Assembly (NCBI GenBank): GCA_035695045.1
Contig: DASSEX010000027.1
Span: forward strand, 7,304 to 71,303
DNA length: 64,000 nucleotides
DNA from: DASSKP01 sp035695045
GTDB taxonomy: Bacteria; Actinomycetota; Actinomycetes; JAFAQI01
Direction of reading: 5' to 3'
Shown here: piece by piece, positions 1-8,229 of the stretch
Layout of the letters: each line of letters begins with the position of its first letter
Position numbering within the stretch: position 1 is the stretch's first letter
The notes under the pieces: model-generated
Database searches by the model: none
Told to the model about the DNA's origin: nothing
What the model saw: the letters and a program-made list of their open reading frames with translations, nothing else
Made by a program: the position numbers and the translations under genes

Positions 1-527
1 AGGTCATGGGCTCCTCCGGCGACGTGCGCGTCACGTGACGCTGCTCCGAACCGCGGCACGAAGGACGTCACATCCTGTGCCGTGAGCAGCGTCGTACCGG
101 TGCCGTCGGCATCGGCGACGACACAGCACGAGTGCGCGGATGCGGCACGAAGTACGGCGTCGAGGTCTGCGGGACGCAGGGCGGGAAGATCCGAGGAGAG
201 TGCTGCGATCGCCATGTCCCCCGCCGACCGGGCAGCGGCCAGCGCACCGTGCCGGAGGGCGGGGTTCAACCCGGCGTCGGGCGCATCGGCAACGACGAGC
301 GCCCCCATCGCCGTCACGGCCTGCGCTGCGGACGGTTCGTCCGTGACCACCACGACGCGGTCCACCACGGCGCATCCGCGGGCGGCGGCGACGGTGTCGA
401 GCGCCATCGCGAGCGCCAGGTCCGCCCGTACGTCGGCGACGCCGCTCAGCCGCGTCTTCGCCACGGCGAGACGTTTGACCGGGACCACGATCGCCCAACG
501 CGCCTCGGACCGCTTCACGTCTGGCAT
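1..527 (-). CDS. cofC: 2-phospho-L-lactate/phosphoenolpyruvate guanylyltransferase, 3' part cut by window edge
   Basis: The enzyme activates phospholactate or PEP with GTP for side-chain assembly of deazaflavin cofactor F420 (CofC, called FbiD in mycobacteria). About 175 codons are visible, starting from ATG at 527; the C-terminus lies outside the window. The N-terminus reads IVVPVKRLAVAKTRLSG, the nucleotide-binding signature of this family (VPVK..A.AKTRL). Further on are GLNPAL and SSDLPAL, where the family places its metal/GTP-binding acidic residues, and ADGTGTT. The gene is divergent from the plsC-like gene with only 46 bp between start codons. Neighbourhood with gpsA and ddl matches the mycobacterial fbiD locus as I recall it. 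F420 use is expected in this organism. A generic MobA-like nucleotidyltransferase is the alternative but fits the N-terminal motif less well. Confidence 0.88.
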   Translation of the reverse strand, partial: MPDVKRSEARWAIVVPVKRLAVAKTRLSGVADVRADLALAMALDTVAAARGCAVVDRVVVVTDEPSAAQAVTAMGALVVADAPDAGLNPALRHGALAAARSAGDMAIAALSSDLPALRPADLDAVLRAASAHSCCVVADADGTGTTLLTAQDVTSFVPRFGAASRDAHVAGGAHD

Positions 528-573
528 CCTCGCAAGACGGCAGTGAGGTCGGAGGCGGCTGGGAGGCCATTCG

Positions 574-1299
574 GTGAGTGCGCGGCGGCGAGTGGGTTTC
601 TGGTACCGCCTCGTCGTGGTCATCGCCAAGCCGGTGCTCAGGGCGTTCACCCGGCGAAGATGGCGCGGCATCGAGAACGTGCCGGCGGAAGGCGGTGTCA
701 TCATCGCCGCGAACCACGTCAGTGAGCTCGACCCGTTCGCCGTCGGTGAGTTCCTGTTCGACCACGGCCGGCCGCCCCGCTTCCTCGCCAAGGCGGAGCT
801 CTTCCGGAAGGCGCCGGTGAAGTGGGTCCTGCACGGCGCGCAGCAGATCCCGGTATCCCGCAACAGCGTTGACGCGTCGCAGGCTCTCGAGCCGGCCGTC
901 GAGGCACTGCATCGTGGCGAGTGTGTGCTCATCTACCCCGAGGGCAGCGCGACCCGCGACCCGCATCTGTGGCCGATGAAGGCGCGCACCGGGGTCGCGC
1001 GCCTCGCGTTGCTGTCCGGTGCTCCTGTCATTCCGGTCGCCCAGTGGGGTCCCGAGAAGTTCCTGCCCTACAAGGCGCGACGCCCGCGGCTGCTGCCGCG
1101 GCACACGTTCGAGGTCGTTGCGGGTCCGCCGGTCGACCTGTCCCCGTTCACCGGCAAGCCGTTGACGGCAGAGCTGCTCCGAGCGGCGACCGACACCATC
1201 ATGTGGCGGGTCACGAAACAGCTCGCGGAGGTCCGCGGTGAGACTCCTCCCGACCGCTTCTTCGACATGAAGGCCGACGCCGCGAGGGAGACCGCATGA
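574..1299 (+). CDS. 1-acyl-sn-glycerol-3-phosphate acyltransferase (PlsC/LPLAT family)
   Basis: A 241-residue membrane-associated acyltransferase that esterifies lysophosphatidic acid to phosphatidic acid. The HX4D catalytic motif is NHVSELD (H48, D53), and the substrate-phosphate motif is YPEGSATRD (E123-G124). A hydrophobic N-terminal stretch after basic residues (VGFWYRLVVVIAKPVL) is typical. The GTG start at 574 has GGGAGG at 561-566. The gene overlaps gpsA by four bases (ATGA), so making glycerol-3-phosphate and acylating it are translationally coupled. Actinobacteria usually carry several PlsC paralogues, so the exact acyl acceptor is inferred. Confidence 0.9.
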   Translation: MSARRRVGFWYRLVVVIAKPVLRAFTRRRWRGIENVPAEGGVIIAANHVSELDPFAVGEFLFDHGRPPRFLAKAELFRKAPVKWVLHGAQQIPVSRNSVDASQALEPAVEALHRGECVLIYPEGSATRDPHLWPMKARTGVARLALLSGAPVIPVAQWGPEKFLPYKARRPRLLPRHTFEVVAGPPVDLSPFTGKPLTAELLRAATDTIMWRVTKQLAEVRGETPPDRFFDMKADAARETA

Positions 1300-2306
1300 C
1301 GACGGCGGCCGTTGTCGGAGCGGGCTCCTGGGGCACTGCCTTCGCGCAGGTGCTCGTGGACGCGGGCACCGGCACGACCCTCCTCGCGCGGCGTCATGAG
1401 ATCGCTGCGGCCATCTCCCGCACCGGCCGCAACCCCGACTACCTTCCCGACATCCAGCTGCCCCCGACGCTGCGGGCCACCGCCGACCCGGCTGAGGCGC
1501 TGAGCGGTGCGCACCTCGTCGTTCTGGCCGTTCCGTCGAGCACGTTGCGCGACAACTTGAAGCAGCTGCTCGAGCACCTCGAGGAAGAGGTCGTCTTCGT
1601 CAGTCTGATGAAGGGCATCGAGAGCGGCACTTCGAAGAGGATGTCGGAGGTCATCAAGGACGTCACGGGTGCGACCGACGAGCAGGTCGCCGTCATCAGT
1701 GGCCCCAACCTGGCCAAGGAGATCGCCGAGCGGCAGCCGGCGGCCAGTGTCGTCGCGTGCACCGACCTCAGCGTCGCCGGATGGGTGCAAGGGGCCTGCA
1801 ACTCCGGCTACTTCCGCCCCTACACCAACCACGACGTCATCGGGTGCGAGCTCGGCGGTGCGGTCAAGAACGTCATCGCACTCGCCGTCGGGATGGCGGT
1901 GGGGCTCGGCTTCGGCGACAACGCGCAGGCATCGCTGATCACGCGCGGCCTCGCCGAGATCGGCAGGCTGGGCGAAGCGCTCGGCGCGGATCCCCTGACG
2001 TTCGCAGGGCTGGCCGGTCTCGGCGACCTGGTCGCGACGTGCACCTCTCCGTTGTCACGCAACCGCACGTTCGGTGAGAACCTCGGTCGTGGCATGAGTG
2101 TCGAGGACGTGCTCGCCATCACCCGCCAGACCGCGGAAGGTGTCAAGTCCTGCCGGTCCATCCTCGAGATGGCGCGCGACGCCGAGGTCGAGGTGCCCAT
2201 CACGGAGCACGTCGTCAAGGTCGTGCACGAAGGCATGACGGTGCCGGAGATGCTCCAGTCACTGTTGCGCCGCGATCCCAAGCACGAGAGAGATGCCGAT
2301 GTCTGA
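1296..2306 (+). CDS. gpsA: NAD(P)H-dependent glycerol-3-phosphate dehydrogenase
   Basis: The enzyme reduces dihydroxyacetone phosphate to sn-glycerol-3-phosphate, the backbone of membrane phospholipids, in the cytoplasm. The protein is 336 residues, normal for the family. The Rossmann dinucleotide motif is GAGSWG at residues 8-13. K191, in the segment GGAVKNVIAL, matches the catalytic lysine of the family. The segment GLGDLVATC is also characteristic. The ATG start overlaps the upstream plsC-like stop by ATGA. The 3' end overlaps the next gene by 14 nt. The plsC-gpsA-ddl order is widely conserved in actinobacteria. Confidence 0.97.
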   Translation: MTTAAVVGAGSWGTAFAQVLVDAGTGTTLLARRHEIAAAISRTGRNPDYLPDIQLPPTLRATADPAEALSGAHLVVLAVPSSTLRDNLKQLLEHLEEEVVFVSLMKGIESGTSKRMSEVIKDVTGATDEQVAVISGPNLAKEIAERQPAASVVACTDLSVAGWVQGACNSGYFRPYTNHDVIGCELGGAVKNVIALAVGMAVGLGFGDNAQASLITRGLAEIGRLGEALGADPLTFAGLAGLGDLVATCTSPLSRNRTFGENLGRGMSVEDVLAITRQTAEGVKSCRSILEMARDAEVEVPITEHVVKVVHEGMTVPEMLQSLLRRDPKHERDADV

Positions 2307-3564
2307 GGACGCGGACCGTCCGCTCAACCTGCCCATGGTCGACCCGAGCGACGCGCGCACCGGCGGCGAGGGAACCCGAGCGGTCCACCTCCCGCGTCCG
2401 CAGCAGCCGGAGCAGGAGCCGCTCGGTCTGCCGGCGTACCGCACCACGGCCTTCGTGTTCGACACGGCGCAGGACTACAGCGACGTGCTCGGCGACCGAC
2501 GCCCCGGCTACTCCTACAGCCGCGTCGACAACCCGACGGCAGACGCGTTCGCGCTGGCAGTGGCCGCACTGGAGGGCTACGGCGCGGACCGGCAGGTTGC
2601 CGCTCAGCCGTTTGCCTCCGGCATGGCGGCGATCTCGTCCGTGCTGCTGACGCTGTGCCGCGCGGGCTCGCACGTCGTCGTCCCGGCCGCTGTCTACGGC
2701 GGCACGTTCGGCGTCATCGAGCATGTGCTCGCACGCTTCGACGTGAGCGCAACCTTCGTCGACGGGACCGACGTCGAGGCGGTGCGCTCCGCGCTCCGCG
2801 ACAACACAGCGCTCGTGTGGGCGGAGACCATCGCCAACCCCACGACCGCCGTGACCGACCTGCCCGCGATCGCCGCGGTGTGCCGCGAGGCAGGTGTGCC
2901 GTTCGTCGTCGACAGCACCTTCGCCTCACCGGCTGTCTGCCGTCCGCTGCAGTGGGGCGCCCAGCTCGTCGTGCACTCGGCGACGAAGTACCTCGGCGGA
3001 CACTCGGACGCAACCGGGGGTGTCGTCGCCGGCGATGTCGACCTCGTGGCCGCGGTGCGCAAGACCCGCATCGACCTCGGCGGAATGCTGGCGCCGGACG
3101 AGGCCTTCCTCCTGCACCGCGGACTCGCCACGCTGCCGTTGCGGGTCGCCCGGCACTGCAGCACCGCCCTTGCACTCGCAGAGGGGGTCGCCGACCATCC
3201 GCAGGTCGACCGCGTCGACTATCCGGGGCTGCCCAGCCATCCGCAGCACTCGCTGGCGAACAAGCTGTTCGATGCCGGCCCCGAGGGACGCCGGTACGGC
3301 GCCATCGTCACCGTGTCACCACGAGGTGGCCGGGCCGCGGGGATGGCATTCTGCGACGGCCTGCGGGTCGGCCGCGTCGCGACGAGCCTGGGCGGCGTCC
3401 ACAGCGTCGTGAGCCACGTCGCGAGCACGACGCACCGGCAGATGGACGACGCCGCGCTCGAGGCGGCAGGGATCAAGCCGTCGACGGTGCGGATCAGCGT
3501 CGGTCTGGAGGACGCGGACGACCTGGTCAAAGACGTCCGGCAGGCGCTCGACCGGCTCGGCTGA
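2293..3564 (+). CDS. Cys/Met-metabolism PLP-dependent enzyme (cystathionine gamma-synthase/lyase-like)
   Basis: A 423-residue fold-type I PLP enzyme of the trans-sulfuration family. The PLP-binding lysine is K232 in HSATKYLGGHSD; other family signatures are YSYSRVDNPT near the N-terminus, the PLP-phosphate loop FASGMAA (107-113) and VVDSTFASP before the lysine. It may act as cystathionine gamma-synthase, gamma-lyase, O-acylhomoserine sulfhydrylase or methionine gamma-lyase; the sequence alone does not decide. Two in-frame ATGs (2293 and 2299) lie inside the 3' end of gpsA, implying translational coupling. A metabolic link between the two is not obvious, so co-transcription may be historical. 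A stop at 3562-3564 is followed by 79 bp before the next gene. Confidence 0.85.
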   Translation: MPMSEDADRPLNLPMVDPSDARTGGEGTRAVHLPRPQQPEQEPLGLPAYRTTAFVFDTAQDYSDVLGDRRPGYSYSRVDNPTADAFALAVAALEGYGADRQVAAQPFASGMAAISSVLLTLCRAGSHVVVPAAVYGGTFGVIEHVLARFDVSATFVDGTDVEAVRSALRDNTALVWAETIANPTTAVTDLPAIAAVCREAGVPFVVDSTFASPAVCRPLQWGAQLVVHSATKYLGGHSDATGGVVAGDVDLVAAVRKTRIDLGGMLAPDEAFLLHRGLATLPLRVARHCSTALALAEGVADHPQVDRVDYPGLPSHPQHSLANKLFDAGPEGRRYGAIVTVSPRGGRAAGMAFCDGLRVGRVATSLGGVHSVVSHVASTTHRQMDDAALEAAGIKPSTVRISVGLEDADDLVKDVRQALDRLG

Positions 3565-3608
3565 GCGCCGCGAGGGCCGATTCGCGAGAGATTTGTCCGT
3601 GTTCTGAG

Positions 3609-3637
3609 TTCACAACCATCACATCCGCCTCTACAGT
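3609..3637 (+). promoter_or_regulatory. Predicted promoter of the NlpC/P60 gene, probably leaderless
   Basis: TTCACA (3609-3614) and TACAGT (3632-3637) are separated by exactly 17 bp, a good match to a vegetative -35/-10 pair. The expected transcription start, about 7 nt after the -10, falls on the GTG start codon at 3644, so the mRNA would have no 5' leader. No Shine-Dalgarno sequence precedes the GTG, which agrees with this reading. Confidence 0.6.
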
Positions 3638-3643
3638 CACAGG

Positions 3644-4915
3644 GTGAGCTTCTCGCCCTGGAAGCGGCGGGTGGCGGTGTTCGCCGCCGTCGCGGGGGTC
3701 GTGCTGCCCCCGGCCGCGTCCGCCTCGGCTGATCACGGTTCCGGCCCGTCGGCCCGCCAAGTCGCCGCCGGTAAAGCGGCTGTCCGCGACCGGGAGGCGC
3801 AGGTGGCCGCTGCCGCCGACGCCGTCGCTCGCGGCGAGGCCGCGCTGGGACGGTTGTCGACCGCAGCGGAGATCGCGGTCGAGCACTACGACGGCGCCCG
3901 GGTGCGCGAGCAGCAGGCCCGCGCCGATGTCCGCGTCGCCGACCTCGTCCTCGCCGCCGCCGCCGACCGTGTCGATGCCGCACGCAGCCGAGTCGCCGAC
4001 TTCGGGCGGGCGGCGTACATGACCGGCGGCATGTCGTCGGTCAACGTGCTCCTCACCTCCAACGGTCCGAGCACTCTGCTCTACCGGCTCGGAACGCTCG
4101 AGGTGATCTCGAGCTCGCAACGCGACGCCATGCAGGCGCTCGACGCCGCCCGCGTCTACCAGCTCGCGGTCGAGCAGCAGGCGCAGGCAGCCCTGCGCCG
4201 GGCCCAGCAGGCCTCGACCGCGGCTGCGTCAGCGAAGGCGGCTGCGCAGAGCGCCGTCGGTCGGCAGAGCGCCGTCGTCGCGGAGCTGCAGACGCGTCGC
4301 CATCAGTTGACGGCGTTGCTGGCCGATGCGCGCAAGCACGCGTCGGCTCTCGTGCAGGCGCGGTTGGCCGCCATCGCCCGTGCTCGCGCCGCAGCTGCTG
4401 CAGCGGCGGCCGCCGCGGCTGCAGCAGCGGCAGCGAAGGCAGCGCCGCCACCGCCCGCGCCGCCTCCTCCGCCGCCGGTCACTGCCGGCGGTGGTGGCGG
4501 TGGTGGCGGTGGTGGCGGCGACATCAGCGGCACCGTGTCGGTGGCGACCGAGCAGCAGGCCGTACAGGAAGCGGAGTCGCAGATCGGCAAGCCCTATCAG
4601 TGGGGCGCCGCAGGGCCGGACAGCTACGACTGCTCCGGCCTGGTGATGTGGGCCTACGCGCAGGTCGGCGTGCATCTCGACCACTACACGGGCTACCAGT
4701 GGAACGAAGGCGCACACATCCCGACGTCGGCGCTGCGCCCGGGCGACCTGGTCTTCTTCGCAACCAACACCAGTGATCCCAACACGATTCATCACGTCGG
4801 CATGTACATCGGCAACGGCGAGATGGTGGAGGCGCCCTACACAGGCGCCGACGTGCGGATCAGTTCTGCGTTCCGCCCCGATCTGATCGGTGCCGTGCGC
4901 CCGTACAACCGCTGA
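3644..4915 (+). CDS. Secreted NlpC/P60 peptidoglycan hydrolase with coiled-coil domain
   Basis: A 423-residue exported cell-wall endopeptidase of the RipA/p60 type, expected to cut gamma-D-Glu/mDAP bonds in peptide stems. Residues 1-29 form a signal peptide (basic start, hydrophobic core, PPAASASA before the likely cleavage site). Residues about 35-260 are Ala/Arg/Gln-rich coiled coil, then a poly-Ala, Pro-rich and poly-Gly linker leads to the catalytic domain (about 305-423). The catalytic cysteine is C330 in SYDCSGLV, the histidine is H384 in HHVGMYIG, and E396 is a candidate third residue. The coiled coil may be autoinhibitory or bind an FtsEX/RipC-like partner, as in related proteins. A leaderless promoter is predicted just upstream. 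Confidence 0.92.
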   Translation: MSFSPWKRRVAVFAAVAGVVLPPAASASADHGSGPSARQVAAGKAAVRDREAQVAAAADAVARGEAALGRLSTAAEIAVEHYDGARVREQQARADVRVADLVLAAAADRVDAARSRVADFGRAAYMTGGMSSVNVLLTSNGPSTLLYRLGTLEVISSSQRDAMQALDAARVYQLAVEQQAQAALRRAQQASTAAASAKAAAQSAVGRQSAVVAELQTRRHQLTALLADARKHASALVQARLAAIARARAAAAAAAAAAAAAAAAKAAPPPPAPPPPPPVTAGGGGGGGGGGGDISGTVSVATEQQAVQEAESQIGKPYQWGAAGPDSYDCSGLVMWAYAQVGVHLDHYTGYQWNEGAHIPTSALRPGDLVFFATNTSDPNTIHHVGMYIGNGEMVEAPYTGADVRISSAFRPDLIGAVRPYNR

Positions 4916-4939
4916 CGTGCGCCCGATACTGTCGGGCCG

Positions 4940-6028
4940 GTGAACGAGTCGCGGCGTCTGCGGGTGGCCGTCGTGTTCGGCGGCCGCAGCACCGAGCACG
5001 CGATCTCCTGCGTCTCGGCCGGAAGCGTGCTCTCGGCCATCGACCGGTCCCGGTTCGACGTCGTCCCCATCGGCATCACGGCGGAAGGTCGCTGGGTGCT
5101 CACCGCTGACGACCCGGCTGCGCTCGCCATCACCGGCCGGCAGCTGCCCGCGGTCGACCCGACCGGCACCGCGCTCGTCCTGCCGGGCGATCCGACGGCC
5201 AAGGGCCTGGTCGTCCTCGAGCCCGAGGAGCTTCCCGCCGAGCTCGGCACGGTCGACGTCGTCTTCCCTTTGCTCCACGGACCGTACGGCGAGGACGGGA
5301 CGCTGCAAGGACTCTTCGAGCTCGCCGGAGTGCCCTACGTCGGCTCGGGCGTCTTCGCCTCGGCCGCAGCGATGGACAAGCACCACATGAAGCGCCTGCT
5401 CATGGCCGCGGGCCTCGAGACGCCCGCCTACGTCGTCGCCCGCCGTGGCCGGCCTGTGCCCGTCGAGGTCGCGAACCTCGGGCTGCCGGTCTTCGTGAAG
5501 CCCGCGCGGGGCGGGTCGAGCATCGGCATCACGAAGGTCGACACGGCCGACGGGCTGCAGGCCGCCCTGGACGAGGCGCATCGGCACGACCCGAAGGCCC
5601 TGGTCGAGCAGGCGGTGGAAGGGCGCGAGATCGAGTGCGGTGTGCTCGGCGGTCCCGACGGGCCCCAGGCATCCGTCCCCGCGGAGGTGCGGGTCACCGG
5701 TGGTCAGGGGTTCTACGACTTCGAGGCGAAGTACCTCAGCGACGCCACCGAGTTCGACATCCCGCCGCGGATGCCGGCCGAGCTGGTCGAGCGTGTCCGT
5801 GAGTGCGCCGTGCAGGCATTCGACGCGCTCGACTGTGAAGGTCTCGCTCGCGTCGACTTCTTCGTCACGTCCGAGGGCCGTGTCCTGATCAACGAGATCA
5901 ACACGATGCCGGGGTTCACCCCGGCCTCGATGTTCCCGCGGATGTGGGCGGCAGCCGGAGTCGACTACCCCACGCTGGTGTCCCGCCTCCTCGACGACGC
6001 GCTGACCCGCGGCACCGGCTTGCGTTAG
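4940..6028 (+). CDS. ddl: D-alanine--D-alanine ligase
   Basis: This ATP-grasp enzyme joins two D-Ala for the peptidoglycan stem peptide, in the cytoplasm. The protein is 362 residues, in the usual range of 310-370. The N-terminus has FGGRSTEHAIS. The ATP-grasp segments FVKPARGGSSIGI and INEINTMPGFTPASMFPRMW (metal-binding N318-E319-I320-N321) are present. The substrate loop carries K264-Y265 (AKYLS), the lysine-tyrosine pair typical of D-Ala-D-Ala rather than D-Ala-D-Lac ligases, so intrinsic vancomycin-type resistance is not predicted. The GTG start lies 24 nt after the NlpC/P60 stop. A GATACT hexamer at 4925-4930 could serve as a -10 for a nearly leaderless mRNA. Confidence 0.96.
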   Translation: MNESRRLRVAVVFGGRSTEHAISCVSAGSVLSAIDRSRFDVVPIGITAEGRWVLTADDPAALAITGRQLPAVDPTGTALVLPGDPTAKGLVVLEPEELPAELGTVDVVFPLLHGPYGEDGTLQGLFELAGVPYVGSGVFASAAAMDKHHMKRLLMAAGLETPAYVVARRGRPVPVEVANLGLPVFVKPARGGSSIGITKVDTADGLQAALDEAHRHDPKALVEQAVEGREIECGVLGGPDGPQASVPAEVRVTGGQGFYDFEAKYLSDATEFDIPPRMPAELVERVRECAVQAFDALDCEGLARVDFFVTSEGRVLINEINTMPGFTPASMFPRMWAAAGVDYPTLVSRLLDDALTRGTGLR

Positions 6029-6036
6029 ACCGGCGC

Positions 6037-6483
6037 TTACGGAATCGCCGTCTTGATCGCGGGCGCCAGGGTCACGAGGAAGGCGCCCTGGGCGTCGTAC
6101 GACGTCGGCACGGTGAGCTCGAGGTTCGCCTGGTGGCGGACGGCGGTCCAGCGGACGACCTTGGGACCGATCTCTTGGAACCACACGACTCCGTCGACGA
6201 CCGCCGACTGGATCGACGTGGGGGAGTAGCCGGCAGGCTTCGGCACGCCGCAGCGAAGGACGATCGGCGGATTCCCCCACGCGTGCGTCAGTGTGCTGAT
6301 CGGCTCCACGACGCGCGAGCGATGGCCGTCGAGATGTGTCGGCAGTCGGTCCCCGAGCCGTGCGCAGATCGCACGGGTGGCGCCGGACGCGTCCGGGACG
6401 ACGACGTGTACCGCGCCGCTTGCGCAGCCCGTGACGGCGACGGATGCGGCGAGCGCGGCGAGAAGTGCGCGGGTTCGCCTCAG
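6037..6483 (-). CDS. DUF3515 family putative lipoprotein, apparent CTG start
   Basis: A 148-residue predicted lipoprotein of unknown function, found beside ddl and thiL across actinobacteria. The N-terminus encodes RRTRALLAALAASVAVTGC, a classic lipoprotein signal peptide with its lipobox cysteine. The C-terminal part, HAWGNPPIVLRCGVPKP and EIGPKVVRW, matches the family as I know it. No ATG, GTG or TTG lies in frame between the signal peptide and well upstream; the first start option after it is a GTG at 6309, which would discard the signal peptide. CTG at 6483 overlaps the stop of the upstream Lrp gene as CTGA, exactly where a coupled start is expected. The stop at 6037-6039 is convergent with ddl, 8 bp away. 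Confidence 0.8.
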   Translation of the reverse strand: MRRTRALLAALAASVAVTGCASGAVHVVVPDASGATRAICARLGDRLPTHLDGHRSRVVEPISTLTHAWGNPPIVLRCGVPKPAGYSPTSIQSAVVDGVVWFQEIGPKVVRWTAVRHQANLELTVPTSYDAQGAFLVTLAPAIKTAIP

Positions 6484-6716
6484 AGATGAACGACCGGGCA
6501 GGTCAGCGTCCGGGTGATGCCGGGGACGCCCTGAACCTTCGCGACAACCAGCTTGCCGAGCTCGTCGACGTTGCGCGCCTCCGCGCGCACGATGACGTCG
6601 TACGGCCCGGTCACGTCCTCCGCCATCGTCACGCCCTTGAGCCCGGCGATCTCGGCGGCGACCGCAGCGGCCTTGCCGACCTCGGTCTGGATGAGGATGT
6701 AGGCCTGCACCGTCAC
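6480..6716 (-). CDS. Stand-alone Lrp/AsnC ligand-binding (RAM) domain protein
   Basis: A 78-residue protein consisting only of the effector-binding/oligomerisation domain of Lrp/AsnC regulators, with no helix-turn-helix. It reads VQAYILIQTEVGKA at the N-terminus, then the conserved segment GPYDVIVRAEARNVDEL and VQGVPGITRTLTC. Such proteins bind amino acids and may modulate full-length Lrp partners. The GTG start at 6716 is chosen because AAGGAG lies 5 nt upstream; the open frame extends further but without family similarity. It is the first gene of a two-gene unit with the DUF3515 lipoprotein, and divergent from thiL. Confidence 0.85.
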   Translation of the reverse strand: MTVQAYILIQTEVGKAAAVAAEIAGLKGVTMAEDVTGPYDVIVRAEARNVDELGKLVVAKVQGVPGITRTLTCPVVHL

Positions 6717-6794
6717 TGGCACTCCTTGCCCGATTCGTGTCTGCATGCGGGACGCTATCGGACAGCGGAAGGAGGCGACATCTCGGTTTCCGAC

Positions 6795-7748
6795 GTGGGC
6801 GAGTTCGGGTTGATCGCGCGCATCATCGCGCGGCTGTCCGGCGGCCGCGCGCTGCTCGGTCCCGGCGACGATGCCGCGGTGCTGGCGACGAGCGACGGAC
6901 GGGTCGTCGCGAGCACCGACCTGCTTGTCGAGGGGACGCACTTCCGCCGGGACTGGTCGTCCGCCTACGACGTCGGTCGCAAGGCCGCGGCGCAGAACCT
7001 CGCTGACATCGCGGCAATGGGAGCCCGCCCGTCAGCGCTGCTCGTGGGCCTGGCGGCGCCCAGGGACCTCGACGTGGCGTGGGTCGAAGGGCTCGCCGAC
7101 GGTCTGCGGGACGAATGTGCGCTGGTCGGTGCGGAGGTCGTCGGCGGTGACCTGAGCCGGTCGACGGTGCTCACGCTCGCCGTGACGGCGCTCGGCGACC
7201 TGCGTGGGCGTCAACCGGTGACCCGGAGCGGGGCACGCCCCGGCGATGTCGTGGTCGTCGCCGGACGGCTGGGTTTCGCTGCGGCCGGACTCGCGCTTCT
7301 CGCGGCCGGTCACGCCGACGCCCCTCTCGCCGAGGCGCATCGCCGCCCGCAGGTTTCCTACGACGCCGCACTCCGGCTGGCCGAGGTCGGCGCGACCGCG
7401 ATGATCGACGTGTCCGACGGACTGGTCGCCGACCTGGGGCACATCGCATCGGCGAGTGGTGTCGGCATCCAGCTCGCGAGTGACGACCTGCCGCTGCCGC
7501 CCGAGTTGGTCGAGGCGGGTCTGGAGGTGGGCGTCGACCCGCTTTCGTGGGTTGCCGGAGGCGGCGACGACCATGCGTTCGCCGCGACCATGTCCGACGA
7601 CGCGGTGCTGCGGGCGATGACCCGCCTCACCGACCTGCCCGGCCCCGTGCCGTTCACACAGGTCGGCCGCGTCGTCGAAGGCTCGGGAGTCGTGTTCATC
7701 GACCGCACGCCCTCCGGGCCGCCCGGTCACGACCACTTCGCGCCGTAA
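6795..7748 (+). CDS. thiL: Thiamine-monophosphate kinase
   Basis: This AIR-synthase/PurM-fold kinase phosphorylates thiamine monophosphate to thiamine pyrophosphate with ATP. From GTG 6795 the protein is 317 residues, near the family norm. LGPGDDAAVL (residues 21-30) carries the Mg/ATP-binding aspartates; STDLLVEGTHF, DIAAMGA, GGDL and DVSDGL follow in family order. The start is uncertain. A perfect AAGGAGG at 6769-6775 is followed at correct spacing only by ATC (6780) in frame, while GTG 6795 lies 19 nt away; the frame is open upstream but the extra residues do not look like ThiL. The TAA stop overlaps a TAATCT hexamer that may be the -10 of the next gene. Confidence 0.93.
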   Translation: MGEFGLIARIIARLSGGRALLGPGDDAAVLATSDGRVVASTDLLVEGTHFRRDWSSAYDVGRKAAAQNLADIAAMGARPSALLVGLAAPRDLDVAWVEGLADGLRDECALVGAEVVGGDLSRSTVLTLAVTALGDLRGRQPVTRSGARPGDVVVVAGRLGFAAAGLALLAAGHADAPLAEAHRRPQVSYDAALRLAEVGATAMIDVSDGLVADLGHIASASGVGIQLASDDLPLPPELVEAGLEVGVDPLSWVAGGGDDHAFAATMSDDAVLRAMTRLTDLPGPVPFTQVGRVVEGSGVVFIDRTPSGPPGHDHFAP

Positions 7749-7758
7749 TCTCTGCGCG

Positions 7759-8229
7759 GTGAGCGAGCTCGACATCCGTGAGGAACCGTACGACGGTCCC
7801 AGCGCACAGCTGCTGACTGCCGAGGTGCAGCAGGAGTACGTCTCGCGTTACGGCAGCCCGGACGACGCTCCGATCGATCCGGCGCAGTTCGCGCCGCCGG
7901 GCGGGTGCTTCGTCGTCGGCTACCTGGATGTCGAGCCCGTGGCGATGGGCGGGTTCCGGTCGCTCGAGGAGGGGGTCGTCGAGATCAAGCGGATGTTCGT
8001 GGTTCCAGCGCACCGTGGCCGCGGCTTTTCCCGGCTCGTTCTCGGCCGGCTCGAAGGTCTCGCGGAGGCGATGGGTGCGCACCGCGTCGTCCTGGAGACG
8101 GGAATGAAGCAGCCGGAGGCGATGGCCCTCTACGCGAGCGCCGGATACGACCGCATCGAGGGGTTCGGGCACTACCGCGACAGCCCACTTTCGGCGAGCT
8201 ACGGCAAGTCGCTGTCCCGCCGTTCGTGA
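7759..8229 (+). CDS. GNAT family N-acetyltransferase
   Basis: A 156-residue acetyl-CoA-dependent transferase. The acetyl-CoA pyrophosphate motif reads VVPAHRGRGFSRLVL (around residues 78-92), preceded by the beta-strand EIKRMFV; the C-terminal ALYASAGYDRI is the usual GNAT motif B region. The substrate cannot be inferred. The GTG start at 7759 has no Shine-Dalgarno but has TAATCT 7 nt upstream, consistent with a leaderless transcript. It overlaps the following permease gene by GTGA. Confidence 0.88.
   Translation: MSELDIREEPYDGPSAQLLTAEVQQEYVSRYGSPDDAPIDPAQFAPPGGCFVVGYLDVEPVAMGGFRSLEEGVVEIKRMFVVPAHRGRGFSRLVLGRLEGLAEAMGAHRVVLETGMKQPEAMALYASAGYDRIEGFGHYRDSPLSASYGKSLSRRS

Noticed and set aside
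4229..6280. 683-codon minus-strand frame antisense to the NlpC/P60 gene and ddl
   Set aside because: No recognisable family, and its composition mirrors the opposite-strand genes.
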